Shown here: positions 45,743 through 56,357 of the stretch, piece by piece
How positions within the stretch are numbered: the first letter of the stretch is position 1
Layout of the letters: the number at the start of each line of letters is the position of its first letter
Source: Lunularia cruciata
Lineage: Eukaryota; Streptophyta; Marchantiopsida; Lunulariales; Lunulariaceae
DNA: 64,000 bases
Direction: 5' to 3'
Assembly (NCBI GenBank): GCA_948567375.1
Contig: OX419757.1
Span: 29,450,001-29,514,000 of the forward strand
Made by a program: the position numbers and the translations under genes
The notes under the pieces: generated by a model
Told to the model about the DNA's origin: nothing
What the model saw: the letters and a program-made list of their open reading frames with translations, nothing else
Database searches by the model: none

Positions 45743-48700
45743 ATGTACCTTGCGGCCTTACTGGCTCAATAAGGAAGCAGAGAAGCGAGGGAAGGAAGAA
45801 GAATAATGTGCAAAGATCCCGAAAGGCAACCTCACAATTGATTGTCGTGAATGGAATCCTAGAAGGTAATCAAGTGAGAGTATTAATAGATCCGGGAGCA
45901 ACAGAGAATTTCTTGTCTTGCTCTGTTGCAATAAGCTTGGGAATGGATCTAGAGAGAGATGGAAGTGAAGAAGTAGAGTTACCAAATGGGCAAATAGAGA
46001 GGATTGAATCATTACCTAGACGGGTAACCCTCTCTGTAGGAGAATATCAGGAAGCAATTGAGTGGCGAGTGATACAGTTAGCCCGTTATGATGCAATTTT
46101 AGGCATGCCATGGATGGAGCAGTACAACCCAATGGTGGATTGGAGGAAGAAAGTAGTGAGAACCCACCAATGGTCAATCATTGGGGTTAAAGAAAAATCA
46201 CACAGGTAGAAACTACCTCTATATGTCGTAGGGACGACAACTGTCTGTAAAACCGATAGATGTTTTCTGGGTCTAATAAGAGAAGTCCAGAGTGCACAAC
46301 TTGCTGGACAAATTCCTGAGAAATTGAAGGATGTAGTGGATGAGTTTCAAGATGTCTTTCCCAATGATCTACCCTCAGAATTACCACCTAAAAGGCGAGT
46401 AGATCACAAAATAGAGACACTCCCGGGGAAGACACCTCCTTGTAAGGCCCCATATCGCCTATCACCTCATGAGTTGGAGGAGTGTAAGACTCAAATTGAG
46501 GAGATGCTACAGAAAGGGTTCATCCAACCTAGCATATCACCATATGGGGCCCCTGTCTTGTTTGTGAAGAAGAAAGATGGTACAATGCGCATGTGCATTG
46601 ACTATCTGGGTCTCAATCAGCAAACAGTGAAGAACAAATACCACTTACCTCGCATGGATGACCTGTTTGATCAACTCCATGGAGCGAGATACTTCACCAA
46701 ATTGGACTTGCGGAGCGGTTACAATCAAATCCAAATTGCAGAGGAGGATGTGTACAAAATTGCCTTTCGAACCAGGTATGGCCACTTTGAGTATCTTGTG
46801 ATGCCTTTTGGCCTCACCAATGCGCCTGCCACTTTCATGAGCCTAATGAATGACATATTTTGTCCATACTTGGATAAGTCTGTTATTGTCTTCTTGGATG
46901 ATATCTTAGTATATAGTAGCACGATGATAGAACACAAACAACATCTACGAGAGGTCCTCCAGATTCTAAGACAGAATCAATTGTACGCCAAAATCTCAAA
47001 GTGTGAGTTTGGCAAGTCTGAAGTAGACTACTTAGGGCATAGAGTAAGTGCAGAGGGCATTCAAGTATTGATAGATAAAATAGAGGTCATTCAAAAATGG
47101 AGTGCCTCAGAAGATCAGACTCAACTTAAGAGCTTCTTGGGGTTGACGGGATTCTATCGTAGATTTGTCAAGGACTTCTCCAAGGTTGCATAGCCTTTAA
47201 CGGCACTACTTGGCAAGGGGAAGAAGTGGACATGGGGAATTGCACAAGAGTTGGCCTTTCAAGAATTGAAGGCCGCCTTGCTACATGCACCAATCTTGAA
47301 GTGGTATGACCCAAAACGTCCAATCAAGTTGGCTACGGATGCATCAGGCGTAGCAATAGGAGCAGTCCTACAACAAGAGTGGCATGACGGATGGCATCCA
47401 ATTGCATATTTCTGTCGAAAGTTGTTACCGGCAGAGCGCAACTACCACACCACAGAACGAGAAGAGCTGGCCATCGTTCTAGCAACCAAGCATTGGAAGC
47501 ACTACCTAGGCGAGAAGGCATTTGTAGTAGAGACAGACCACAAACCTCTAGTCTACCTCGAGACGCAGAAGGATCTATCTCGTCGCCAAATTCGGTGGGC
47601 AGAGTGGCGACAATGCTTCAACATGACGATCACCTACGTGGAAGGTAAGAAGCAACTTGCAGATGCATTCACCCGCATGCCAATGGCCAACAACTTGGCG
47701 GCAGAGGTGAACATTAACCCTGAATTCTGGCAAGAGATTCTAGCTGCTACAAAAACTGATCCACAGATTGTAGAAGCGCAATCGTCCAAAGGTGTCACCA
47801 TCGTCCAAAGGTGTCACCAGCACCCAAGGACTCACCTTTTGAGAGGGCCAATTGTGGATCCCAAATGTCCCAGAATTACGCACCACCATTCTAGCGGAAT
47901 GTCATGATTCGGCCATTGCAGCTCATGTCGGAGTGGACAAGACCTTGGAGGCAGTCAAGCGCCATTACTATTGGCCCAAGATGAGCAGCAACGTGATGGA
48001 CTATGTGCGTAGCTGCCTACTTTGTCAACAGAACAAAGCTTCTAATCAAGCTCCTGCAGGGCTCCTTCAACCTCTTCCCACTCCTACCCAACGTTGGGAA
48101 CAAGTGAGTATGGATCTCGTCTGTGAATTACCCAAGACCACCTCAGGGTTTGACTCCATTGTGGTCTTTGTGGACCAGCTCAGCAAAATGATTCATGTAC
48201 GCCCCACCACCAAGGAGGTGACTGCTCCACAACTAGCTCAACTATACTTAGATGCAGTCTTTGCTCACCATGGCTTGTCTAGAGTACTCATCACCGATAG
48301 AGGCACCCAATTCACCAGTTTGTTTTGGCAAACACTCTTTGGTTTCTTCAAAACCAAGTTGGCCATGTCTACAGCTTACCACCCACAAACAGATGGCCAA
48401 ACAGAGCGGGCTAATCGCATGATTGAAGACATGTTACGCGGCTTCACCTTAGAAGAGCAAGAGAGGTGGGACACCCTACTACCATTGGTGGAATTCGCTT
48501 ACAACAATTCAGTGAATGCCTCCACCCAAGTCACTCCGTTCTTCCTCATGTATGGTGAGCATCCCTTCACACCTTCTAGCTTGATGAAGATCCGTCCAAT
48601 GACTACCAAGGTTGATGCAGTCAACACATTTGTTTCTAGAATCCAACAAGGTGTGGAGAGCGCCAAGCACAGGTTACAGATTGCACAAAATCGACAAAAG

Positions 48701-49186
48701 CAGTATGCTGATGCACACCGTAGGCACATGGAGTTCAATGTTGGGGATCAAGTGTGGCTATCAACAACCAACCTCACATTAGTTGGATCTCGTAAGCTCA
48801 GACCTCGTTTTATTGGGCCTTTCTCGATTCTTCGTTGCATTGGCGCTGTGGCCTATCACCTTGAGCTACCACCACACATGAAGATCCATCCAGTGTTCCA
48901 TGTCTCCCTATTACACAGATATGCTCCCCGATCAGGCCAAGGTACTTCCACACAGGACATTCAACCTTGTCCGACAGTCATTGATGGCACAGAGGAATAT
49001 GAAGTGGAGCGGATTCTCCAAAAGCGCATGCGTGGTACTCGCCATCCGCGGGTGGAATATCTAGTACAGTGGAAAGGTTACCCCCTCTATGAAGCAACCT
49101 GGGAACCCGCTGCCAATTTGGCACATGCACCGGTGTTGGTGCAAGCATTTGAGCAACAATTGCACAATGAGGACGTTGCGTCTTAA
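45730..49186 (+). pseudogene. Family B pol (element 2): protease, RT, RNase H, integrase, chromodomain
   Basis: Pol is in the -1 frame relative to gag and overlaps it by 13 bases, as in element 4. The protease (VLIDPGATENFLS, with Pro where Ser or Thr is usual) lies near 45880. RT spans about 46500-47190 with FLDDILVYS near 46895. RNase H lies near 47320-47700 (LATDASGVAIGAVL, ADAFTRM). The integrase has an HHCC finger near 47920-48035 and a core whose D, D and E appear in MDLVCELP, ITDRGTQF and TDGQTERANR. A chromodomain ends it near 49000-49110 (EYLVQWKGYPLYEATWEP). Chromodomains in such integrases direct insertion to heterochromatin. TAG stops at 46207 and 47191 and a 19-bp duplication at 47781-47818 break the frame. 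Confidence 0.92.
47781..47818 (+). repeat. 19-bp tandem duplication that breaks pol
   Basis: The unit ATCGTCCAAAGGTGTCACC occurs twice in a row (47781-47799 and 47800-47818). Element 4 has it once. The extra 19 bases shift the frame between RNase H and integrase. Confidence 0.93.
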
Positions 49187-49199
49187 AAGGAGGGAGGTC
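49185..49199 (+). other. Polypurine tract of element 2
   Basis: AAAAGGAGGGAGGTC lies directly before the 3' LTR and overlaps the pol stop codon. Confidence 0.85.
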
Positions 49200-49924
49200 T
49201 GTAATACCAAGGATTAGCCATATGATCTAGATGTGAAATTTGGTTTGGTAACATCTAGAATGATGTTATACATGATGGTCAAAATAGATCTGATAGAAGT
49301 ATCACCAAAAGAGTACTTCTACTAATAGGGCAAAAACCGAAATAGACTTGAGAACCTTAGAACCAATAGCTAGACATATGATTTACAGGTGAGAATTGGT
49401 TTGGTAACATCTGGAAGGATGTTACACATGATGGACTAAACAGATCAGAAAGAGGTATCACCAAAAGGGGACTTCTACTAATAGAGTAGGAACCGAAATA
49501 TGCCTGAAATCTTTGAAGGCAATTTCGGAGGCCTAAACGGATGAATTATGCCTCGAAAATGTGCAGATTCCCCCCCCAACGAAGGTAAGGCTGGCTTCCC
49601 TTCCCCCTTGCTTTGTCTCGTCGAGAGCTTTCCAACGGTACCTTACTCATGTGATTCTGAGTTTCCTACAAGAAGATTCCCTAAAAGATTCCCTCCGGTC
49701 CAACCAGATAGGACCTAGACCAGACATGTCACCCATCCAAGTAAGTAATCCAAGGGTGGAGCTTGCTGACATGTCACCTATCTGTGTCCCTAATCCTATG
49801 GTGGAGTTCCCTTGGAGGAGATCCTCTTTGTCTATATAATAAAGAGAAGGTGCTCCCTTGGGGCATCGAATGTTTGAGTGTGCAATCTGTGTTTTCTCTC
49901 TTCTCTTGTCCTCGTAGTATTACA
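49200..49924 (+). repeat. 3' LTR of element 2
   Basis: This 725-bp LTR starts TGTAATACCAAGGA and ends GTATTACA. Relative to the 5' LTR it lacks about 15 bases near 49700 (AAGCTTGTTTGAC) and has a small number of substitutions. Confidence 0.93.
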
Positions 49925-51180
49925 AGTTGTTGGAGAAGGATTTCATATGATATAGTACATCTCCTTGGGGATCACCGGTACTATTTGTTCCAAAGAAGGA
50001 TGAAGGACTTTGTTTTGTATTGATTACCATAGTCTGAATAAACAAATAGTGAAGAATGCATACCCTTGCCTCAGATGATGATTTTCTTGATCAATTGAAT
50101 GGAGAATGATATTTCTCCAAGTTGGATCTTCACAATGGCTACTGGTAAATCCTTATTGATAAGAAGGATGTGTAAAAGAATGCTTTTGCACATGGTATGG
50201 GCATTTTGATTGGAGATTTCTACCTTTTGGGCTCACTAATGTTCCAATAGTCTTCATGGATCAGATGTATCAAGTGTTGGATGGACTATTGGATCGATAC
50301 GTGGTGGTGTTCTTGGATGATATCTTAATCTATAGCAAGATAGAGGTAGAACATATGAATCACGTGCAAGAAGTCCTAAGATGACTATGATAATGGAAGT
50401 TTTATTACAAGAAGTCAAAGTGTGCCTTTTGGCAAAAGGAAGTTACCTTCTTGGGTCACAAGATCTCATTAGAGGAGATCAAGATGGAAGAGGAGAAAAT
50501 CAAGGCCATCACTAATTGGCCTACTTCAAAGGATACTACTAAAGTATGAGCATCTAATAGATTGGCTAGCTTTCACTGATGGTTCATCCACTATTATGCT
50601 CATGTGGCCGCACCATTGACCAATCTATTGGGGAAGAACTTGAGCTTTCAATGGAAAACAAGCATTCTAGAAGATAAAACATAGGGTTTATTCAAGACCA
50701 ATTCTTCAACCATATGATCCTCAACTACCATGTGTGGTTTGATTTTGATGCTTCTAACTTTGCAATTGGAGTTGTGTTGCAATATAAATTCACAAATGGA
50801 TTGCATCCAATTGTCATTGTGTCTCGTAGATTGAATACAATGGAAAAGAAGTATTCTACTTAAGATTGGGAACAACTAGCAATGGTATATGCCATCAAGG
50901 TATGGAGACATTATCTCTTGGGGAAACAAGTGGTCATGCAAACTGATCACAAGCCCTTGTTGCAGACATTACATTTGGAACACATGAAGAGTTAACATCA
51001 TCAATGAGAGGAACAACTACAATTGTTTGACATCAAACTTGAGTACAAACCCAATCGGTCCCATGTCACCCCTAATGCCTTATCACAATTACCTAATTTG
51101 AAGTCTCTTCCTCTCATCATGACAACAATTATGACAGTGTTAGTCAACTCCAAAGTCCAAACAAAGTTTAAGACAACTCT
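49925..51180 (+). pseudogene. Element 1 RT (rest) and RNase H remnant
   Basis: After the second AGTTG the RT resumes with STSPWGSPVLFVPKKD. VFLDDILIYS lies near 50309-50340, and the connection and RNase H domains follow to about 51090 (LQTDHKPLLQTL-like near 50940). Frameshifts and stops are frequent. The copy is clearly older than the family B element sitting in it. Confidence 0.78.
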
Positions 51181-52575
51181 ATGACAAGATCCATTCTTTC
51201 AGATGGTACAAGGTCATCTTGCAACAAGGAGTACAAAACCCTCTCTTTCAAGGAAGGTTGTTTATTCCATGAAAAGTGGATCTATGTTCTAGCCAAAGGT
51301 GATCTCCAACTTGTGCATCTTCAAGAAGCTCATGATTTACCAATTGTTGGTCACATGGGTGTGGACAAGACCTTGGGTACCCTCCAATGCAAATGGTGGT
51401 GGCTCAACATGTCAAGAGATGTTTGAAAGTTTGTCCAATTGTGTGAGAGTTGCCAATGCAACAAGGCCAGTAACCAAAAAGTGAGTGGACTCCTTCAACC
51501 ACTCCCCTTCCATCTACTCAATGGGAACATGTGAGCTTAGATCTCATCACCTCCTTGCCCAAGACAAAGCAAGGTCACACAACAATTGTGTTGTTTGTGG
51601 ATAAGCTTAATAAGCAAATCCATTTGGCACCAACAATTGATATTGTGGATGCTCCAACCTTGGCATAAATCTACTTCAACAATGTATTTGAGCATCATAG
51701 GATACCACAAGTACTCATTTTTTACCGTAATCCTTGATTCATTGGGAAATTTTGGCAAGCACTCTTCTAGATACTTGGTACCAAGCTTGCTTTGTCCATA
51801 GCCTATCATCCTCAAACTGATGGACAAATTGAACATGAAAATTGCACTTTGGAGGATATGCTTTGTACCTTTGTCAACATCTACCATACTAATTGGGATG
51901 AATGTCTTGCAGTTATGGAGTTTGCATATAATAATTCCAAACAAGCAAGCACCAGATTCTCTTGTTTCTTCTTCAATTTTGGCCAAGATCCACTTGTTCC
52001 AGGTTCCCTTCTTGCTTCTCCTCCATCTCATGTCCCTCATACTTCAACCTTCTTGACCACCATATCCCAATCCCTCCAACAAGCAAAATCTCATCTCCTT
52101 GTTGCTTAGAATCCATAGAAACAATAAGCGGGCTACCATCATCATGATCTCACATTTCAAGTTGGTGATAAATTCATGTTTTCTTCTAGTAACCTACCCC
52201 TCCCACTTGATACCCAAGTTTCTAAACTTGCCCCTAATTGGATAGGACCCTTTGATGTCACCAAAATTATCTCTCATGTTATTTACCGACTTGCTTTGCC
52301 TTGTCATATGCATATCCATCTTGTCTTTCACATTTCCAAGTTGAAACCCTTTGTTCCTAACCGATCTTCTTTTTCCTTTTGGGTCCAACCTCATCTTCCT
52401 CCCGTCTCTATTAATGATTATGAGGAGTACATAGTTGATTGTATCCTTCCGCATTGCCACATTCAACAATGCCACCAGCAACATATAGAATACAAGGTCC
52501 TTTGGAAAGGGTATCCTCTTCATGATGTCACATGGGAATCTCTTTCTCATCTCCAGAATGCATAAACTGCCATCC
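51181..52575 (+). pseudogene. Element 1 integrase and chromodomain remnant
   Basis: 51181-51426 holds the HHCC region (GHMGVDKTLGTLQCKWWW). The core follows across stops, with AYHPQTDGQIEHEN carrying the catalytic Glu near 51795-51840. The 52176-52565 frame gives the C-terminal domain and a chromodomain (YEEYIVDCILPHC, then YKVLWKGYPLHDVTWE). It matches the minus-strand copy at 53464-54920 domain for domain. Confidence 0.85.
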
Positions 52576-52615
52576 ATGAAATTGAAGCTTCAATGGTGTT
52601 GAGGATATCACCAAC

Positions 52616-52631
52616 TAGCAGTAAGGGAATA
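52616..52631 (+). other. Polypurine tract of element 1
   Basis: AGCAGTAAGGGAATA precedes the 3' LTR start. The mirror sequence flanks the element 3 LTR at 53530-53545. Confidence 0.6.
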
Positions 52632-53045
52632 TGTAACAATGTGGAGTTTAGCAATAAAGTTAGTTAAGGCTAATGAAGTAGAAAATAGGAAAAATTAACC
52701 TAGAATATTCCAAAAATATCTACAAATTTTCTTGGGAAGCTTTCTAGCTAGCTTAGCTTACACCCCCAAGTAAGTAAATTCTAGAAGCTTCCAACTAGCT
52801 TAGCTTGCAAGCCAAGTAGGTGGCTTTTAGAAGGAAGCTTCTTGAGAAGTTTCTCAATTAACTTGGCTTGCACTCCAAGAAAGTGGTTCAAAGAAGCTTC
52901 TTGAGAAGCTTCTCAAGAGCCTTGTATGCTCTTTATAAATACCAGAGTTGAAGCTCATACTAGATATTTGGAGTTTACCCACATTCAAGTGTCCCAATGT
53001 GATCTTCCATTCTCTTATTTCTCTCCTCTATCTTGGTCTTTTACA
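52632..53045 (+). repeat. 3' LTR of element 1
   Basis: This 414-bp LTR starts TGTAACAATGTGGAG and ends TCTTTTACA. TATAAATA lies at 52934-52941. A perfect three-unit heat-shock-like TTCTAGAAGCTTC lies at 52779-52791, and further GAAGCTTC boxes follow. Confidence 0.9.
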
Positions 53046-53104
53046 CATATGTTGAATGCAAACGTATGCTTCAACCTTTAAATGTATTGCAATCTTAGCT
53101 AAGA
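53046..53104. other. 59-bp spacer between tail-to-tail family A elements
   Basis: Short unique sequence lies between the 3' LTR of element 1 and the inverted 3' LTR of element 3. CATAT at 53046-53050 would be the right target duplication of element 1. TAAGA at 53100-53104 should be the left duplication of element 3, whose partner lies outside the window. Confidence 0.7.
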
Positions 53105-53529
53105 TGTAAAAGACGGAGACCAAAGAGAGAAATAGGAGAATGGAAATGCAAATTGGGACATTTGAATGAGTGAAATCTCTGAATGCCTAGCATGAGCTTT
53201 GGCTCTTGTATTTATAGAGAGCATACAAGGTCCTTGAGAAGCTTCTCACAAGGTTTCCTTGAGCCGCTTTCTTGGAGTGCAAGCCAAGTTAAGTGGGAAG
53301 CTTCTCAAGAAGCTTCCTTCTAGAAGCTGCTTACTTGGCGTGCAAGCTAAGCTAGTTGGAAGCTTCTAGATGCTTCTTTTTAAAAGTTACCTACTTGGAA
53401 TGCAAGCTAAGCTGCCAGGGAGCTTCCCAAGAAGCTTCCTAGATACTTCTGGAATGATTTAGGCTAATTTGTCTTATTTGCTACTTTGTTAGTCCTACTA
53501 ACTTCATCGGTAAACTCCATATTATTATA
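53105..53529 (-). repeat. 3' LTR of element 3
   Basis: As read on the + strand it starts TGTAAAAGACGGAG, and it ends in TAAACTCCATATTATTATA, the decayed reverse complement of the family A LTR start. GAAGCTTC-type boxes are present (for example near 53300 and 53360). Confidence 0.88.
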
Positions 53530-53574
53530 TATTCCCTCATTGCTAGTTAATGATATCCTCTTCACTAGTGAAGC

Positions 53575-55595
53575 TTCAAACTCTTGGATGGCCAGTTGTG
53601 CATTTTGGAGATGAGAAATAGGTTCCCATGGGGCATCATGAAGGGGATACCCTTTCCAAAGGACCTTGTATTCCGTCTCTTGTTGATAGCCTCGTTGAAT
53701 ATGGCAACGCACAAGAATATGATCAACTTTTTACTCCTCATGATCATTGATAGGGACAAGAGGAGGGGGAGGTTGGACTCAAGAGGAAAAAGAAGAGGCA
53801 TTAGGAACAAAGGGTTTCAACTTAGAAACATGAAAGATAGGATGTATGTGCATATGACAAGGCAAGTCGAGTTGATAAGCAACAAGAGAGACAATTTGAG
53901 TGATATCAAAGGGTCCTATCTAATTAGGGTCAAGTTTACAATGAGAGCACGACCTTATCACCAACTTGAAAGTTGAGATCACGGCGATGGTGATCAACAA
54001 GGAGATGAGATTTGGCTTGTTAGAGGGATTGGGAGATGGTGGTCAAGAAGGTGGAAGTATGAAGGACATGAGATGGGAGAGAAGCAAGAAGGGAATCTAG
54101 AATCTAAGGGGAATCAAACGAGTGAGTCTGTGCCAAAATTGAAAAAGAAAGGAGAGAATCCGGTGCTTGCCTGTTTAGAATTGTTGTATGCAAAGTCTAC
54201 AGCTACAAGACATTCATCTTAATTGGTATGGTGAATGTTGACAAAAGCACAAAGCATATCTTCCAAGGTGTAATTTTCATGTTCATTTTGTCCATCAATT
54301 TGAGGATGATAGGCTATGGACAAAGCAAGCTTGGTGCCAAGTATCTAGAAGAGTGCTTGGCAAAACTTTCCAATGAAGTGAGGATCACAATCGGAGATCA
54401 GTACAAGCGGTATCTCATGATGCTTGAATACATTATCAAAGTAAAGTTGTGCCAAGGTTGGAGCATCCACATTATCAACTGTTGGCGCCAAATAGATTTG
54501 CTTAATAAGCTTATCTACAAACACCATAATTGTTGTGTGACCTTGCTTTGTCTCGGGCAAGGAGGTAATGAGATCTAAGCTCACATGTTCCAAAAGAGTA
54601 GTTGGAATGGAGAGTGGCTGAAGGAGTCCTCTCGGCTTTTGGTTACTGGCCTTGTTGTGTTGGCAACTCTCACATGATTGGACAAACTCCCAAAAATCTT
54701 GTGCCATGTTGGGCCACCACCATTGTCGTTGGAGGGTACCCAAGGTCTTGTCCACACTTATGTGACTATTTGTTAGTAAAGCATGGGCTTCTTGAAGGCT
54801 CACAAGTCGGAGATCACCTTTGGCTGGAACATAGATCCGGTTCTCACGGAATAGAAGGTCTTCCTTGAAGGAGAAGGTGTTGTACTCCTTGTCGCATGCT
54901 ATCAAATGGCCATGTACCATTTAGAAGAAGGGATCTTGTTGTAGAGTTGATCAAAACTTGTTATGAACCTTTGAGTCAATTGACACCATCGTAATTGCCA
55001 TTGTGATGAGAGGAAGAGACTTTGAATTAGGTCATCATGATAGAGCATCAGGGATGATATAGAACCAACCTAGTTTGTACTCAAGTTTGATGTCAAACAA
55101 TTGAAGTTGCTCTTCCCATCTACGATGTTGACTCTTTATGTGTTTCAAGTGTAAGGTCTGCAACAATAGTTTGTGATCAATTTGCATGATCATTTGTTTC
55201 TCCAAGAGATAATGCCTCCATACCTTGGTGACATATACCATTGCAAGTTATTCTTGATCTAAAGCAGAGTAATTTCTTTCAGTTGTATTTAGTCGGTGAG
55301 ACACAAAGACAATGGGATGTAGTCCATCTGGGAATTCATGTTGCAACATGGCTCTAATTGCAAAGTTAGAAGCATCAAAATCAACCACACAAGGTAGCTG
55401 AATATCTTATGGTTGAAGAATGGGTCTTGAAGACTCCATATGTTTCAACTTCTAGAATACTTCTTCATGCTTGGTGGTCCACTAGAAGCTCAAGTTCTTC
55501 CTCAAGAGGTTAGTCAATGGTGCAGCCACTTGAGCATAATAGTGGATGAACCGTCAAAAAAAATTGGCCAATCCATTGAATACCCATACTTCTGT
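53575..55595 (-). pseudogene. Element 3 integrase-chromodomain and RNase H remnant
   Basis: Minus-strand frames give RNase H near 55241-55035 (LLQTLHLKHIKSQHRRWEEQ) and integrase at 54920-54345. The integrase shows the HHCC finger (CESCQHNKASNQ) and core start (VSLDLITSLPETKQGHTT), with Asp in SDCDPHF. The chromodomain end lies at 53712-53540 (YKVLWKGYPLHDAPWEP). The RT side is cut at the AGCAT target site of element 4. Confidence 0.85.
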
Positions 55596-55600
55596 AGCAT

Positions 55601-56342
55601 TGTAATACTCCAAGGACAAGAGAAGAGAGAAAACACATATTGCACACTCAAACATTCGATGCCCCAAGGGAGCACCTTCTCTTTATTATATAGACAAAGA
55701 GGATCTCTTCCAAGGAAGCTCCACCATAGGATTAGGGACACAGATAGGTGACATGTCAACAAGCTCCACCCTTGGATTAGTTACTTGGATGGGTGACCTG
55801 TCTGGTCTAGGTCCTATCTGGTTGGTCAAATAGGCTTTGACCGGAGGGAATCTTTTAGGGAATCTTCCTGTAGGAATCTCAGAATCACGTGAGTAAGGTA
55901 CTGTTGGAAAGCTCTCGACGAGACAAAGCAAGGGGGAAGGGAAGCCAGCCTTTCCTCTGTTGGGGGGGGGGGAATCTGCACATTTTTTAGGCCTAATTCA
56001 TCCGTTTAGGCCTCCGAAATTGCCTTCAAAGATTTTAGGCATATTTTGGTTCCTACTCTATTAGTAGAAGTCCCCTTTTGGTGATACCTCTTTCTGATCT
56101 GTTTAGTCCATCATGTGTAACATCCTTCCAGATGTTACCAAACCAATTCTCACCTTTAAATCATATGTCTAGCTATTGGTTCTAAGGTTCTCAAGTCTAT
56201 TTTGGTTTCTGCCCTATTAGTAGAAGTACTCTTTTGGTGATACTTCTATCTGATCTATTTTGACCATCATGTATAACATCATTCTAGATGTTACCAAACC
56301 AAATTTCACATCTAGATCATATGGCTAACCCTTGGTATTACA
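55601..56342 (-). repeat. 3' LTR of element 4
   Basis: As read on the + strand it begins TGTAATACTCCAAGG and ends TTGGTATTACA. It contains a G-run near 55962-55971 (the C-run of the + orientation). A polypurine tract complement, TACCTCCCTCCTTTT, follows at 56343-56357. Confidence 0.93.
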
Positions 56343-56357
56343 TACCTCCCTCCTTTT
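56343..56357 (-). other. Polypurine tract of element 4
   Basis: The minus strand reads AAAAGGAGGGAGGTA directly before the 3' LTR, one base different from element 2. Confidence 0.85.

Larger units (their letters stand above)
43313..49924 (+). mobile_element. Element 2: Ty3/gypsy chromovirus, family B, complete, nested in element 1
   Basis: A 6,612-bp element with LTRs of 738 and 725 bp, a tRNA-Met primer site, two short leader ORFs, gag, pol and a polypurine tract. AGTTG occurs directly before and after it (43308-43312 and 49925-49929). The LTRs differ at about 2% of sites by eye plus a 15-bp gap, so it is younger than its host. Pol has two stops and one 19-bp duplication, so this copy cannot make full-length Pol. 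Confidence 0.95.
40889..53045 (+). mobile_element. Element 1: Ty3/gypsy chromovirus, family A, with element 2 nested inside
   Basis: The 5' LTR (40889-41256) and 3' LTR (52632-53045) flank gag, protease, RT, RNase H and integrase with a chromodomain. A 6.6-kb family B element interrupts the RT. Outside the LTRs stand AATAT and CATAT, a target duplication with one mismatch. The LTRs differ in length (368 and 414 bp) and the coding region is full of stops, so the insertion is old. The primer site is complementary to initiator-Met tRNA. Confidence 0.88.

Noticed and set aside
43313-49924. Endogenous pararetrovirus or enveloped retrovirus
   Set aside because: There is no movement protein, coat protein or envelope-like ORF; the domain order, tRNA-Met primer site and chromodomain fit a Ty3/gypsy chromovirus.
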